A DNA stretch of 64,000 nucleotides from Heliocidaris erythrogramma (taxonomy: Eukaryota > Echinodermata > Echinoidea > Camarodonta > Echinometridae), in NCBI GenBank assembly GCA_025617745.1, contig CM046853.1:16039174-16103173 (forward strand), given 5' to 3'. Positions 1 to 11,330 of this stretch are shown here, in pieces. How positions within the stretch are numbered: position 1 is the first letter of the stretch; each line of letters begins with the position of its first letter. A model generated the notes under the pieces. That model made no database searches. It was not told where the DNA came from and saw nothing but the letters and a program-made list of their open reading frames with translations. Both the position numbers and the translations under genes were made by a program.

Positions 1-761
1 ATCTCGCTAATATTTGTTTATATATTTTGTTCATATCTCATCCTAAGTTACAAGTGAATTTAAGCTTATATTGTAATATTGATCAATAATTCTCCTGATG
101 AAATCATAAAACATCTAGTCATCTTTAAAGTGAATTACATTGTCTTTCAAACTTACGTGCATAACGATGTAAATCATTCCAAGAAAAATGATTATAATTA
201 CTGATGTGCTTGTCTGACAGGTAATTGATGTACTGATTTTGATTTCCCGTGTAACTGGTTCATATCTGTACATCATTACATGAAAAACGTACATGACAGG
301 GCAAAGGGATTACACAATGCTTTGGCTTTGATTTTCTCAGAGGAAGCCCAGGGTATAATGACAAACAAAGCTTGAATCAGAGGCATTATGGCACACAGGA
401 AGGCGGTGCCTACATTTTGGAACACCATTGGTGCTAGAGTTCGTGCAACTTCTCGATGAATCATTGCCTGAATGTTTCCAAGTTTCAACAAAACAATGGA
501 AAAGCAGAGAAAAACCGAGGGATGTGACAGAGGGGGAACAAATGCCAAACAGATGAGGAATCGTTCAACGTGACAAGATGGAAAATTGGGCATATTATCA
601 AATGTTGGAAGAAAAGTGAAAACAGAAGAGGTAGAGCGGGGATAACATATTACCCCCTGAAAAAAGAAGCTTCTGAGGAACGTTGGTTGAAATTTCTTTG
701 AAGGGATGGACGGGGATTGGAGTAGCTGCTACATGGCTTGCTACGAACCATCGTGCGATGA

Positions 762-1635
762 CGTTCACGTCACGTCACGTCGTCACGTTACACGACATAT
801 ACTAGCCCTGAATACTAGTCTAGCCCTAATCTCACGAAGGATAGGGTGTAAAATTTGTGAAATATCCCCCTCTCATTGGCGAAGTGTACTTTATTTAAAA
901 AGTAATGCAAATCTACGAATACTCACGTCTCGAACCCGACACTTCGTCAATTAGAGGGGGGGGGGGGGGGGGGGGTATTTGACAAACGTTACATCCTACC
1001 CTTCGTGAATTTAAAGGGAAAGTAAATCCTGGCGATTTAGTTAGCTGTTTAGTTGAAGGGCACATTGTTGATTATATATGTCGAATTTCAACACATTTGG
1101 GCCCCCTAACGCCGTCAACAAGTAGTTAGAAATATAATTTTGTCGTCTGCTAGAAGGTCCTATATCGATCGTGGGCGTCGCCATTTTGAACAGATAAGCC
1201 TCGCCCTGTGACGTTTTGTCGGACCTCTCGGACCAGAAGTACCCGGATGCCGCCATTATTACGCGTTTCAAAATGGTAATCGGAGAACCGAGATAATAAA
1301 CAAAAAGCCGGCGATTTGCACAGGACGCTTTGTATTCGGACAGCTGAGAACGCAACAGCTCTGAAACATCGAGACTATATTGTCCGACAAAACGTCATCA
1401 TAGCGCGGGTGAATCAACAATATGGCGACCCCCGATAGCAGGCTGTAGCAGACGATCATTGCTCACAAAAGTGTGAATTACTCCACCGTCAAGCGTTCAT
1501 AAGAGGTAAATTTTCACAGTAATGTCAAGAATTGTGCTCTCAACACTCTCAGTAGGCCAAAAGTCCAGGGTTTACCTTCCCTTTAAGGTTTAGTATTCAC
1601 GAAAGGTCGTGTAACGTGACGACGTGACGTGAACG
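762..1635. mobile_element. Nested foldback / inverted-repeat DNA element
   Basis: Three nested levels of inverted repeat surround one centre. The outer arms are 762-796 and 1606-1635; they share CGTTCACGTCACGT and the end CGTCACGTTACACGAC, and the left arm has one extra ACGTC unit. The middle arms are 1001-1032 and 1565-1586, with the core TTAAAGGGAA. The inner arms include a perfect 16-bp match, TGACGTTTTGTCGGAC at 1209-1224 against its complement at 1382-1397, inside a longer imperfect pairing of about 1138-1225 with 1380-1460. The interior is more GC- and CpG-rich than the flanks, and a 20-base G run sits at 956-975. No transposase is visible. It may be two miniature elements, one inserted in the other. 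Confidence 0.7.
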
Positions 1636-1861
1636 TGATCATAGTGTGTGAAGAACAATTCCTGTTTTACATTGTTTATTGATAACAGAAATGATGATGC
1701 AAAATTTTCAAAGAAAGAGTGATAAGAAAAAAATTGGTAGGTTACAAAATATCTCACCACAGAAGCTCAAGAATTAGTCACACTCTTCCATACCCTGGTA
1801 TATGGAGACATTGATTGCTGAGTCAACACACCTGCTACTGCATGAGGGAATTATTTCTTTT

Positions 1862-2075
1862 CTAACATCTTTCTCTCTTTCGTTTATTATTCTTCTCTTT
1901 CTTCACGTCTTTTCTTCTTATTCATCACCATCTTCTTTGTCGCCTTCTTCTTCTAAATTGTCCTTTTCTCCTTCTTCTCCTTCTTCTCCATCACCATCTG
2001 CTTCTCCTCTGTCTTCTTCTTTTTCTTCTTCTCCTTCTTTTTTTTTCCTTCTTTTTCTCCTTCAGTTTTCTTCAC
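1862..2075. repeat. Pyrimidine-rich (TTC)n tract
   Basis: About 200 bases are almost pure C and T on the plus strand, with many TTC and TCC triplets. Both strands carry long open frames here (Ser/Pro-rich on plus, Lys/Glu-rich on minus), which is a composition effect and not evidence of coding. Confidence 0.85.
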
Positions 2076-3189
2076 ATCACTTGAACAATATCGATTAGCT
2101 GAAAAGCAGTGCCTTTGCTTAGTATCATAGTGAGAAAAGAATATAGCAGTGTGGATATGTAAGCACAACTAAGCAGTTATAGACATTTATAGTCTTCTAT
2201 ATTTTGTGACCCATCAGGTGGTCATATCACGTTTGTGCATCGTATAATAATATTTCAGGGATTTATGCTTTCTTGATTGCCTGAGGGCGTTGCAGTAACG
2301 TGACTTAAGATATCTCAAGTTATTATTTTTACCTGAAATGCCAAATATATCAGTAAATATACTCACGGGACATACATGAGGGAGTTCCCATCATACATCA
2401 TTCGATTCTGATTCACTCTTTCATTTCAGTCAGAACATTTCATTAGCATATAGGATATCATTTGATTGTCGATGACTTTCGACCTCATCCAAAACATCAT
2501 CCGGGCAATTATCATGGTTATTGTTTCAATCAAACCTAGTGAGCTCATCTAATTGTGTCTCAAATAATCGTTTTCATTTGGTGGTGACCAACGCTATCTA
2601 TTAACGGCAATTATTATACTCTGACTCAGAAGATGAATGGGAATATTTGGGCACAGGTTCAGAGAAACATATATGTCCTTCTGGGTGGGTAGAAATTTAA
2701 TGTGAATATGACTGACGATTTATGGACGAACGTTTGAAGCTGAGACGATACAGATTGGTCATGATGTAGGTCATAATGTAGCCATTGACTCCTGAAATGT
2801 GTGTATCAATAATTCTCTTTAGAATGGTACTGTGTGTATTCTATTTCAGAGATGCTGTCTGGAATAATGACCATTGTAGATAATTATTTTAAAAAGGTAA
2901 TTTACCAGCAGCATCAATGTCAGGATGAAGAATTGTTTTGAAAATGGTACATGAACGGATGCAATCTGGACGTACGGGAATACAAATCATTTTACATTGG
3001 CAGCGAAAGCATTGGATAAACACTCATACAACAGCTTTGTAGCCTCGGTAACTATGGTAACAAATCGCGTATGGAACAAAGTCAACTGTGCCGAGGTCTG
3101 TATCGACGAGATGAGATACGAGGTGTTCCTCTACCTTTAAATTGTAGGATTCATGCTCTGAAAACTGAGCATTATGAGGTACGGTATTA

Positions 3190-3252
3190 CCCCCCCCCCC
3201 CCACTCTCTCTCTCGCTCTCTCTCCATCACTCTCTCCTTCTTTCCCTCTCTC
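3190..3252. repeat. C13 homopolymer followed by (CT)n
   Basis: Thirteen C are followed by an interrupted CT dinucleotide repeat. It lies about 170 bases below the EGF5 exon, inside the downstream intron. Confidence 0.85.
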
Positions 3253-3421
3253 GGAAAGGCAATCAGGATTACATGTTTGTGTTAACCTTTTAATGCACAT
3301 TAAAGAGCACTCCACCATTTAAAGATTAAATTCATCTCGAAACTACATGTAGAAGAAAGCTAGAGCGTTGAATACAATAATTGCATATTCGGATTAGTTT
3401 TGATAAGTTTGATTGACTTAC

Positions 3422-3553
3422 CAACCGCCGTGCATTCCTCTCCGTTACCAATGTATCCCCTATTGCACACGCATTTAGCCACGCCACTCCCAGCTTGGCA
3501 CTTGGCGTTAGTATCACAGATATGTCCTGCTATGGCACATCTATCTTCCGATT
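3422..3553 (-). CDS. Nephronectin-like, exon 7: EGF-like repeat 5
   Basis: This 132-nt exon encodes one complete EGF-like domain with six cysteines spaced C-x6-C-x5-C-x8-C-x-C-x10-C. It starts ESEDRC and ends in the GYIGNGEEC type of C-terminal loop. On the minus strand it is bounded by an AG acceptor (CCTGATCCAG) and a GTAAGT donor. It begins with the last two bases of a split codon and ends with one base, so it is a symmetrical phase 1-1 exon. Vertebrate nephronectin and EGFL6 have a calcium-binding fifth repeat here, with a DxDEC start and an Asn hydroxylation consensus; this exon lacks both. The next exons (linker and MAM domain) should follow to the left. Domain and splice sites are clear; the gene assignment rests on the exon series. 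Confidence 0.9.
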
Positions 3554-4762
3554 CTGGATCAGGAAAAACACAAATACATTAATGAAACATTCATCTGCTG
3601 TAACTTAAGTTTACAATACTTCCTTTGAGACAAATAGACAGCAAGCTTCAAGCTTCGATATTACATTGATAAGATGTTTCGCAAACATCTTCGACCTTGA
3701 ATCAAGATAAGATGTCTGTCTTTTTCAAACACATCAAAATTTTCTTATTCATAAAGCAGTTTTTCTTGATAGATTTACTTTTATTCATTAGCCATAACTC
3801 CATCCTTTGCTCATTATCCAGCACATGCAACTTCACTTTTGTGAATATGTTAATTTGTCTCACACGGTCTGGTGAATGCAATTAGTAAACTTTACAGTTG
3901 AATGTGTGCATTCGTTAAATTGTAACGCTCTACCTCTTAAAGTATAGCAGCTTATTCACTCCAAGCCACATAATACATCCATTGAAGCTCACGCCACACG
4001 TACAAACGTGTTTAGTTCTATGAGATAGACAATAATCTTTCTTTCCTAACTGCATGATTTCTTCTTCATGCCTAACAATCTGCTTTAGATTGTGGTTTTA
4101 AAAGTACAAAAGGAAACTCAGTCAAGAGAAACGTCACTTTCGCATTTCTTGCCAACGTTGACTGATTTTGTCCTACAATAACCTGATTTGTGAGACTTTG
4201 AATAGAATTGTTATGACAGGACTCCTACATGATAACATTTTCACATTTTTAATCTAAATTCTGTCACCCAAACAGAGGAATTAAAACACTATTGTTAGTT
4301 TTTAAAGTGTTAGCTTTTGTAATGATTTAGTCAATCTGTGATGGTTCGCGATTAATGAGCCCAGACATGTCTCGATGGTGACTGCAATAATGAGAGATTG
4401 CAGATAGATTTGATAATTGCGTCCTCCTTTTCTAGAATACAGGTGTATTTAAAATACACTCAAGGACAATTTCAAGTCCCTGTTGTATATACTGCCTCCG
4501 GTAACCATGCTCACCTAATGTAGTATTACATTGTAATGTGATGCACAATGCTACTGAAATTGCCTTATTAGTTGTTTTCCTTTTTTTCTCCCTTTTTTCT
4601 TCTTTTGTTGGTCTTTGCAGTCGTGCTCTATGACTGAAAGAATATTTGTTAATTAGAGGCTGTTAACCTGTGATGGTCTTATAATATCGAGAACAATTTG
4701 GGCTTTAACAAGCATTTTCATTACATCATGAATAAAATGTCGTTAAATGCGTTGAGCATTAC
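3554..4762 (-). other. Intron between EGF4 and EGF5 exons
   Basis: This 1.2-kb AT-rich intron has GT-AG borders on the minus strand. Apart from a short AT-rich palindrome near 4440-4465 (GTGTATTT / AAATACAC), I see no repeat, gene or RNA in it. Confidence 0.8.
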
Positions 4763-4897
4763 CTGTACATCTCAGCTTCCCGCTGATATATCTGAACTGG
4801 AATCCCTCTTGGCAGAGGCACATGTAGTTTCCATAGGTGTTAACACATCTTTGGCCTGAGGGACACTGAACAGTCCCTTCAGCACATTCATCAATAT
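4763..4897 (-). CDS. Nephronectin-like, exon 6: calcium-binding EGF repeat 4
   Basis: This 135-nt phase 1-1 exon encodes a calcium-binding EGF domain. Joining it to exon 5 rebuilds a GAT codon, giving the start DIDEC. The spacing is C-x6-C-x5-C-x8-C-x-C-x14-C. The segment [12 protein letters not shown] fits the Asn/Asp beta-hydroxylation consensus C-x-[DN]-x4-[FY]-x-C-x-C, which with the DIDEC start is the classical calcium-binding signature. The long last loop with YISGK matches the fourth repeat of nephronectin/EGFL6. Splice sites are TTTGACAG (acceptor) and GTAATG (donor) on the minus strand. In this family such repeats form a rod between the N-terminus and the integrin-binding linker. Confidence 0.93.
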
Positions 4898-5417
4898 CTG
4901 TCAAATTAATAAAATAAATCAAGCATAATTCGTATTAAGGAATCAATGATATATCAAGAATTCAATGTATTTTTATTACTCGCCACAAGAGGGGATATAT
5001 TTTGCACTGTACGAAAAGTCTAATAAAATTAATAATGTTTTTCTCATGTGATCCTGAACGGAACATGCCTAATCAAATACCGGAATCTTCGATATTAGTT
5101 ACGCATATGTATGTATTATCTGTAATTCTATAATTTGGATATAACAAAGGAAACTGTCAGATGGTAGTTTGTCCACCCTACTGAAGTCGTACGCCGTTCA
5201 GACATCACATGAAGCAATTGTTTTTGTTATTGTCAACAAATGGTGATTAACACCGCTTTCAAGAAAGTCTCAAAAGAAGGACCCCGGCTGTTTTTCCAGA
5301 AGGGCAACCGAAATCAGGAAATTACACTAAAAAAATATATGTGAAATTTAGGGATATAGAATATGGAGGTATTGCATATATATTTAAAGATAGTTCTTTT
5401 CTCATTTAGATAGTGGC

Positions 5418-5432
5418 GGGGGGGGGGGGGGG
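5418..5432. repeat. G15 homopolymer
   Basis: Fifteen consecutive G lie within otherwise AT-rich intron. No hAT-like terminal motif was found beside this tract. Confidence 0.9.
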
Positions 5433-7561
5433 TAATCACGTGGAAAGATTGTGTTCTATTACGTCAAAACTTATTCAATGAAGGTTTTCTCCACATACAT
5501 ATCTTCTTACACGTCGAACGAGTGATTATCTTTCTTTTCATTCATTCTTGTGCTATTTTCTGTCTCATCTTATAACTTCAAACAGCAGTAATGTCAAAAA
5601 CGGAAAAATAATCTGACTATTCGAAGTATATTTATCTAATCCAGACAAATTTGAAAGAAAGTAAAAATAAATCATTTTATTGCCTTCAACTTGACGCGAC
5701 GGCATTAATCATCATTGCCTCCTGTGCTTAGTTGTCTAGACATTTCGAAATCAATTGCTTGATCGTTTAATCTCTTTGTAATTAATCCTCTTTCGATCTG
5801 ACACATGTGAGGTATTACTATATGTTTTCCTTTTTCTACCCTTTCCATTTACTTCTTTCTTATTCTTTTCTATTAATCCATCTGCTACTTCAAATGCACA
5901 GCGGAGTTTGCTCATGAGAAGATGAACTTCCGATTATACTATGAGAAAATAAATATAACCTTACTATTATATTGGTACATAATTCCTGTATTCTAATAGT
6001 ATATCCACAGAACATCTGTTTAATGTTTACCTGTAACTAAAAACTATTGTCTCTATACCCCAGTGATAGATTATGATAAATCTAATTTAGGTTCTCATGG
6101 TCTCTAATACAAAATCTATGACGAGCTGTCATGGCTTGATTCGTTATCATTTTTCTCCCCCTTTCCACCCACAATCGCAATATCCTTACAACGGCTTCCT
6201 CTCACTAATTACAGCAGAAAAATCTCCAAACAAAACGTTCCATAAAAACAGAGCTTCACATCTGGTGATGGTCTTTAGCCCCCCTAAACAACTGTTCAAC
6301 TGTTCTATTTCCATCTTCTTCGCAGTGGCACGCAATCAAACAAGAATGTTGTCATTGAACATGAATCCCGTTTCCCCTCACGCCCTTCGCAACGGCCTCT
6401 GAATCTTAAGCCCGATTTAAACACCCATTTTTGCACGGACAATGTTCCATGTCTGCATGCAGTTGAAACAATTATCATGACTTGAAATGATAACTGACAT
6501 ATCACTGAATTCATGTAACATGGGAACTATTACATACAAATTAATCAGAACATTCACTTCAGTCATCTGAGGTTCGTTAATCGTCTTAGAGCGATCAGCG
6601 AAAAGTTGTCATATTTGGCTCCATTGTTATATTTTTACGTTTTTGTTCCTTTGTATGAGGCCTGTTTCTAGTCTTTTAATTCATTATTTCCTATGAACAC
6701 AACCTACCGAATTACCCATTTACGCATGAAAATATTTGGACCAGACGGAAATAACATTGTCATGTGGAAACAATTTATACATAATTGTAATGATAATTTC
6801 ATTTACGCCATTTCCCTTCTAACTCTATTCGCATGAATGTCACCCTAAATTTAGATTGAATACATTAATGTTGTTTAGATAATATTTAATCCATTCTTAC
6901 TTTTAAACATTATTTGGGGAGAATAATTTTTGTTCAAGTTGATTGGTTATTGAAGTACAGAAGTGATAATTAACCGGAAAGCTCATTATGATGACACATC
7001 GTAACATTCATTTATATTCGCATTGTCTGATAAGCTAATGTTTTATAGTATAAACCGGTCAGACTGATGACAATCACAGGCTTATAAATAAGATATCATT
7101 ATAAGAAGTAAAAAATCACGTACGTCGTCATCATCTTGCTATATACAGTGCAATGGGCAGACAGTGAGAGAGCCTCATCTGATTAAGGTTTCGACTCCAA
7201 AGAGTCATTTTCTGTCCTCACCCCTTTTCTCTAACTCTGTATGTTTTTCTGTTTGTCTATTTTTCTGTCTAACGTTATCATTCCCTATGACTTTCTTTTC
7301 TAAATATGTGTTCGTATTTCAAAGTCTTGATTACACTTTACCATCAAATTATAATTCACAATCGTTGAATGCATCACAGGGACATTTAGTATATGACGGA
7401 ATAGTGCAGGGGACGTGAAATAAGTAACAAATTCTTATGATAAGGTACATTATACAACGGTGTAGAAAAAGGAAACTGTTCTAAAATGCACAAAATAGCA
7501 TGCATGAATCGACTCTGACAGTAAAGCAACCACCCATTTTTTTTGTCTGGACCACAACAGC

Positions 7562-7800
7562 CAAAGGCGTAGCGTGGGACCAGATATTGAGGGGCACTTG
7601 GGTTACGGGGGGGGGGGGGGGGGGGGGGAGAGACACCAGTATAACTAGGTGGATGACATGTGAGGGATCAAGGCCAGGAGTAAAAGCTTGGGGAGGGTAT
7701 TCCCTACATGCCCCCTTTCCTTTTCTTTCTTCTTTTCTTGTCTTTTTTTCGCAATTGAGGGGGTACGTGTCCCCAATTCACCCTCTTAGCTACGCCACTG
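7562..7800. mobile_element. hAT-like miniature element with TGGCGTAGC-type termini
   Basis: The left end reads CAAAGGCGTAGCG and the right end reads TTAGCTACGCCACTG, so the termini are inverted copies of CAGTGGCGTAGC. A 22-base G run lies at 7607-7628, and the right third is C/T-rich before GGGGGTACGTGTCCCC. The layout is the same as in the copy at 59681-59941, including GGGGGTAC near the right end. No matching 8-bp target duplication was found around this copy, so it is probably old. It lies in the intron and ends about 25 bases past the splice donor of the EGF3 exon. Confidence 0.7.
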
Positions 7801-7827
7801 ATAAAAAGGACAAGGAAGTGCACCTAC

Positions 7828-7944
7828 CTAAACAGTGGTAACCATCTGTAGCAAGTTCTAAACCCGCTGGACAGATACACTCAAGACGATGTCCGTTCTT
7901 TCTGCATCCATATGCACATCGACCAGGATAACATCGGCTGTCAC
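7828..7944 (-). CDS. Nephronectin-like, exon 5: EGF-like repeat 3
   Basis: This 117-nt phase 1-1 exon encodes a six-cysteine EGF-like domain spaced C-x4-C-x3-C-x8-C-x-C-x12-C. It starts DSRCYPGRC and ends GLELATDGYHC. It has no DxDEC start and no Asn-hydroxylation consensus (Arg-Lys-Asn follows the third cysteine), so it is a non-calcium-binding repeat, as the third repeat is in vertebrate nephronectin and EGFL6. The acceptor is CTCTTCAG and the donor GTAGGT on the minus strand. The split codon joining exon 6 gives Asp and starts DIDEC. A hAT-like element begins just beyond the donor. Confidence 0.9.
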
Positions 7945-8998
7945 CTGAAGAGGAAGAGAGAGTGGGGTAACCAAAGGGTGATCAATCAATATTCTACTGG
8001 AGTGGAGTGAGGGTAGGATAAGGGGGCGCAGGTTAATAAAACAAAATGATGGTGGTGAGTAAAAGGGAATTATAAAAGGATCGTTGGTAAGTCTACATCT
8101 TACTTAGATCAGTAATAATCAAAATGACGAATAATGATGGTGTTACGTTATCCTCTTCAAAGGAAAATACATTCATTCTGAGATGCATAGAGGCGATTCT
8201 AACCTCACAAACTCTAAATAAGAAGGAGAAATGTTCAACTTTAACGACTGAAAACTGCCTAGATGATATACATACACTGAGTTTACAAGTCCATAGTAAA
8301 GGACAATGGGAATTCAAGGCATGATGTGGGTTACTTAAAAGGTCAACACTCGAAAATCTTCTACTTAAATGATTCGATTATCCTTCTTGATCACAAGATT
8401 TCTTTCCCTAAATTCTGCAACGGTTCGACGCCTGTTCGGTTTTTAAAGCAAAATGCGAATGGTCCACACAACGAAAGGTTTTAGACACACCTCGTTGAGT
8501 GAAGTTTGTTGGTATGCCTGGAAGATACCAATTCAAGGAAAAAATTTGTAACAAAGATTATACTGATTGTACTTTCGCCTGAATGACTGTATTGTGATTA
8601 TAGGATAATCCCAAACAAAAGAGAATTGTCGTTTGTAACCAGAGTTTGGATCGGGGAAATTGGAAAGTTGTCTTTTGGAGTAGTTAATGGAGAATAGAGC
8701 AAGCAATGAATTATTCCTTTTGAATCTTGAACAGCTATATTGAGACATATTGTGTCTGTTGATTTCTATGGTTGAAAGTAGGATTTAAAGAGTTTTATAT
8801 GATTGAAAATTTATATCATAGGTTGTGCACCAAACTCTATGAGCATAATCAATAGTTCTCATTTTATTATCTGACTTATTTCCTTATTTTTAACATTTAA
8901 ATTAAATGAGGTTTAAACTACTAAACTGGAATTAATGTTTTGTTTTACAGAAAAGAGAACAAGGAAGGCAATTGAAGAAATACACATTCAACCTGGTC

Positions 8999-9258
8999 AT
9001 GAGGAGAGAAAGAGGTGAGCGGGAGAAAGAGAGAGAGATGGAGGTAGAGAGAAAAATACAAAAATACATTACAGAGAGACAAGAGAGGAAGGTGTTAAAG
9101 AGAGACAGCGGGGAAAAGGAGAGGAAGAGGAGATGGAAACGAGAGCGGGATATATAGATAAGAGAGGGGTCCAGAAATACACAGAGGAAGAAGAAGAAAA
9201 AGGGGGAATAGAGGAAAAAACAGAGAGAGGGAGAGAGAGAGAGAGAAGAAAAAAAAGA
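8999..9258. repeat. Purine-rich (GA)n tract
   Basis: About 260 bases are nearly all A and G on the plus strand, with runs of GAGAGA and GAAGAAG. The 61-codon Arg/Glu/Lys open frame across it reflects composition. Long purine strands of this kind can form triplex DNA. Confidence 0.85.
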
Positions 9259-10497
9259 ATCTCTTAAGGCTCCTTTTCTTGTCTACTCTTATAATATCTA
9301 ACTACTCTGCTACAACACGTCCCAACTGGACGCGGACCTTGTTTTTCTACAGAAGCACATGAACTCAAACGAGGTACTTCCTACAATGTCCTACTACCAA
9401 ACTTGAATCACTTCCCTAAGAAAATACCCCTACAGTGTGATTCAGAACCCATCAAGGGGTGAAAGATGCCCCAAAGTGGGAAGAAAATACTGTTAAAATG
9501 GTTTTAACCTAAATAGATCTCGGGTCATACCCGTGATAATGCTCTTAAACACATGCACTTCCTTTGAGTTTCACATGGCACATCTGTCATATGACACATA
9601 GCAGAAGCATACACCAAGTTCTCCAGCTATCCTATATACCTGTATAATGTGCTAATTTGAGATCTCATTGCTAATTTTATAGAAGGTTCTAAATAAACAT
9701 GTTCGGTTCTTCAGATCAGAAGGCATACAACACTATATGACACTCAATAATTAGGCTTTGTTAGTTTGCGTCTTTGTTGTTGTTTGCTGCATGTTTGCTT
9801 GCTATTCAATAAAACAAAACCACAATTTAAAAAGACGGTATTATGAAAACTTCTCGTCCACGTTTTTCCTTTTGATATATTCTTTGCTTCTTTGACATTT
9901 TTAAAATGGAACCATATTCATAATTCAATAATTTCTTTATTTGTTCATTTTGACCTTTAAATACCGAAAAATATATTTTCTTGCAATACAAAGCAAATTT
10001 CTCTTCGGGCACATATTTTCCAAAAATCAAGAACATGCTCACTATTGACAGTTTCCACAAAGGCGGAAAGCACTATCACCATCAATTGCCCTAAAACTGT
10101 TTTGATTCCAAACAAGCAGTCAGGCGCCTTCTCTCTTTTCTTGGCTCACACATTTCATTTCATTCGTCAAAACTTGTCAGGATTTTCGAGATATTTGCTG
10201 GTATGGATGCCAAAGATTTGGAACATGATGATGATAATTCACCGAAATCGATGTGATCATTGTTATTATTTCCTCGACGGGTGTGATAATTGTAGTAGAG
10301 TACAATTACCTGATGGTAACATTCAAGTCATACAGTGGGGTATATAAGTTGAGAATGGACGTAGATACATACTATTAAGGGGAAGGGAAGGGGTGTCGGG
10401 TATCTGCTGGGCATGGGCCTAGAAGCTACATGACTGTGTTTACATCTATACATACCCGGAATGGATTGACATGACATAGTTTGTAACAGGTGAACAC

Positions 10498-11105
10498 ACA
10501 ACGGACTCTAGGACACCTACCCCTGCAACCCCCCCCCCCCGAATAACCACCCCTAGGATAACCACCCTCTAGGACAGCTTCCCCCTAGGACAACTACCTC
10601 CTAGGGCAACCACCCTCTAGGACGACTACCCCCTCCCCCCCGGGACAATTACCCTCTAGGATGATTACCCCCCGGACAACCAACCTCTAGGACAAGTACC
10701 CACCGGACAATTACCCCTAGGACAACCACTCCAGGACAATTACCTCCCGACAACTACCCCCTCCCCCCCCCCCCCGGATTCTGGGGTAGTTGTCCAGGGG
10801 TGATTGTCCTGGGGTGGGGGGGTTATCGGGGTCATTTTATTGGGGGGTTAATTTTTCCTGTGGATAATTGTCTGGGGGTAATTGTCCTAGGGGGTAGTTG
10901 TCTGGGGGGTAATTGTCCGGTGGGTACTTGTCCTACAGGATGGTTGCCATAGGGGGTAGTTAGCTGGGGGTAATCATCGTAGAGGGTAATTGTCCCGGGG
11001 GTAGTCGTCCTAGAGGGTGGTAGCCCTAGCGGGTAGTTGTCCTAAGGGGTAGTTGTCCTAGAGGGTGGTTATCATAAGTTGGTTGTCCAGGGGTAGATGT
11101 CCGGA
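10498..11105. repeat. Minisatellite arranged as a large inverted repeat
   Basis: The left arm (10498-about 10772) holds degenerate units of about 16-17 bases on the pattern GGACAACYACCCYCTA. The right arm (about 10785-11105) holds the complement, GGGTAGTTGTCCTAG, in many copies. The arms meet at a C-rich centre near 10760-10777. Unit variants such as GGACAATTACCC and GGATAACCACCC occur in both arms, so the region is a long imperfect palindrome built of tandem repeats. It lies wholly inside an intron. Confidence 0.9.
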
Positions 11106-11218
11106 TACGCAGACAACGAAATAAGTATTATTCTTATAGAAAAGAATTGGCAAGACAAACATGACAGAGGGCTAGGAAGATGGTAAGAGAACGAGATACG
11201 GTGTTGTAGTACAAAGGG

Positions 11219-11330
11219 ATATATAACGAGGGAGAGAGAGGAGTGAGATAAAGAGAGAGAGAGAGGGGAGAGAAAGAGAAAGAAAGAAATAGAGAGGTGG
11301 AAATATAAAGAGAGTGAGAGGGGGGAAGAG
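11219..11330. repeat. Purine-rich GA tract
   Basis: A GAGA-rich, nearly all-purine stretch lies about 110 bases to the right of the inverted minisatellite. Open frames on the minus strand here are Ser/Leu-rich composition artefacts. Confidence 0.85.

Larger units (their letters stand above)
1..3421 (-). other. Intron downstream of the EGF5 exon (extends beyond window)
   Basis: This is non-coding sequence after the last recognised exon of the nephronectin-like gene. It contains the foldback element at 762-1635, a pyrimidine-rich tract at 1862-2075 and a C13 plus CT-repeat tract at 3190-3252. A 105-codon hydrophobic open frame on the minus strand at 276-593 was examined and not recognised. No exon with family similarity (Pro/Thr-rich linker, RGD or MAM domain) could be identified, so the remaining 3' exons should lie left of position 1. 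Confidence 0.5.
4898..7827 (-). other. Intron between EGF3 and EGF4 exons
   Basis: This 2.9-kb intron has GT-AG borders on the minus strand. It contains a 15-base G run at 5418-5432 and, at its 5' end in transcript orientation, the hAT-like miniature element at 7562-7800. The rest (about 4.9-7.5 kb) is AT-rich, with no exon, RNA gene or clear repeat that I can support. Confidence 0.8.

Noticed and set aside
276-593. 105-codon hydrophobic open frame on the minus strand
   Set aside because: No family resemblance, no convincing splice sites joining it to the EGF5 exon, and no MAM or linker features.
3024-3230. Minus-strand open frame as a linker exon of the gene
   Set aside because: Part of it is the GA/G low-complexity tract and no acceptor/donor pair in phase 1 is convincing.
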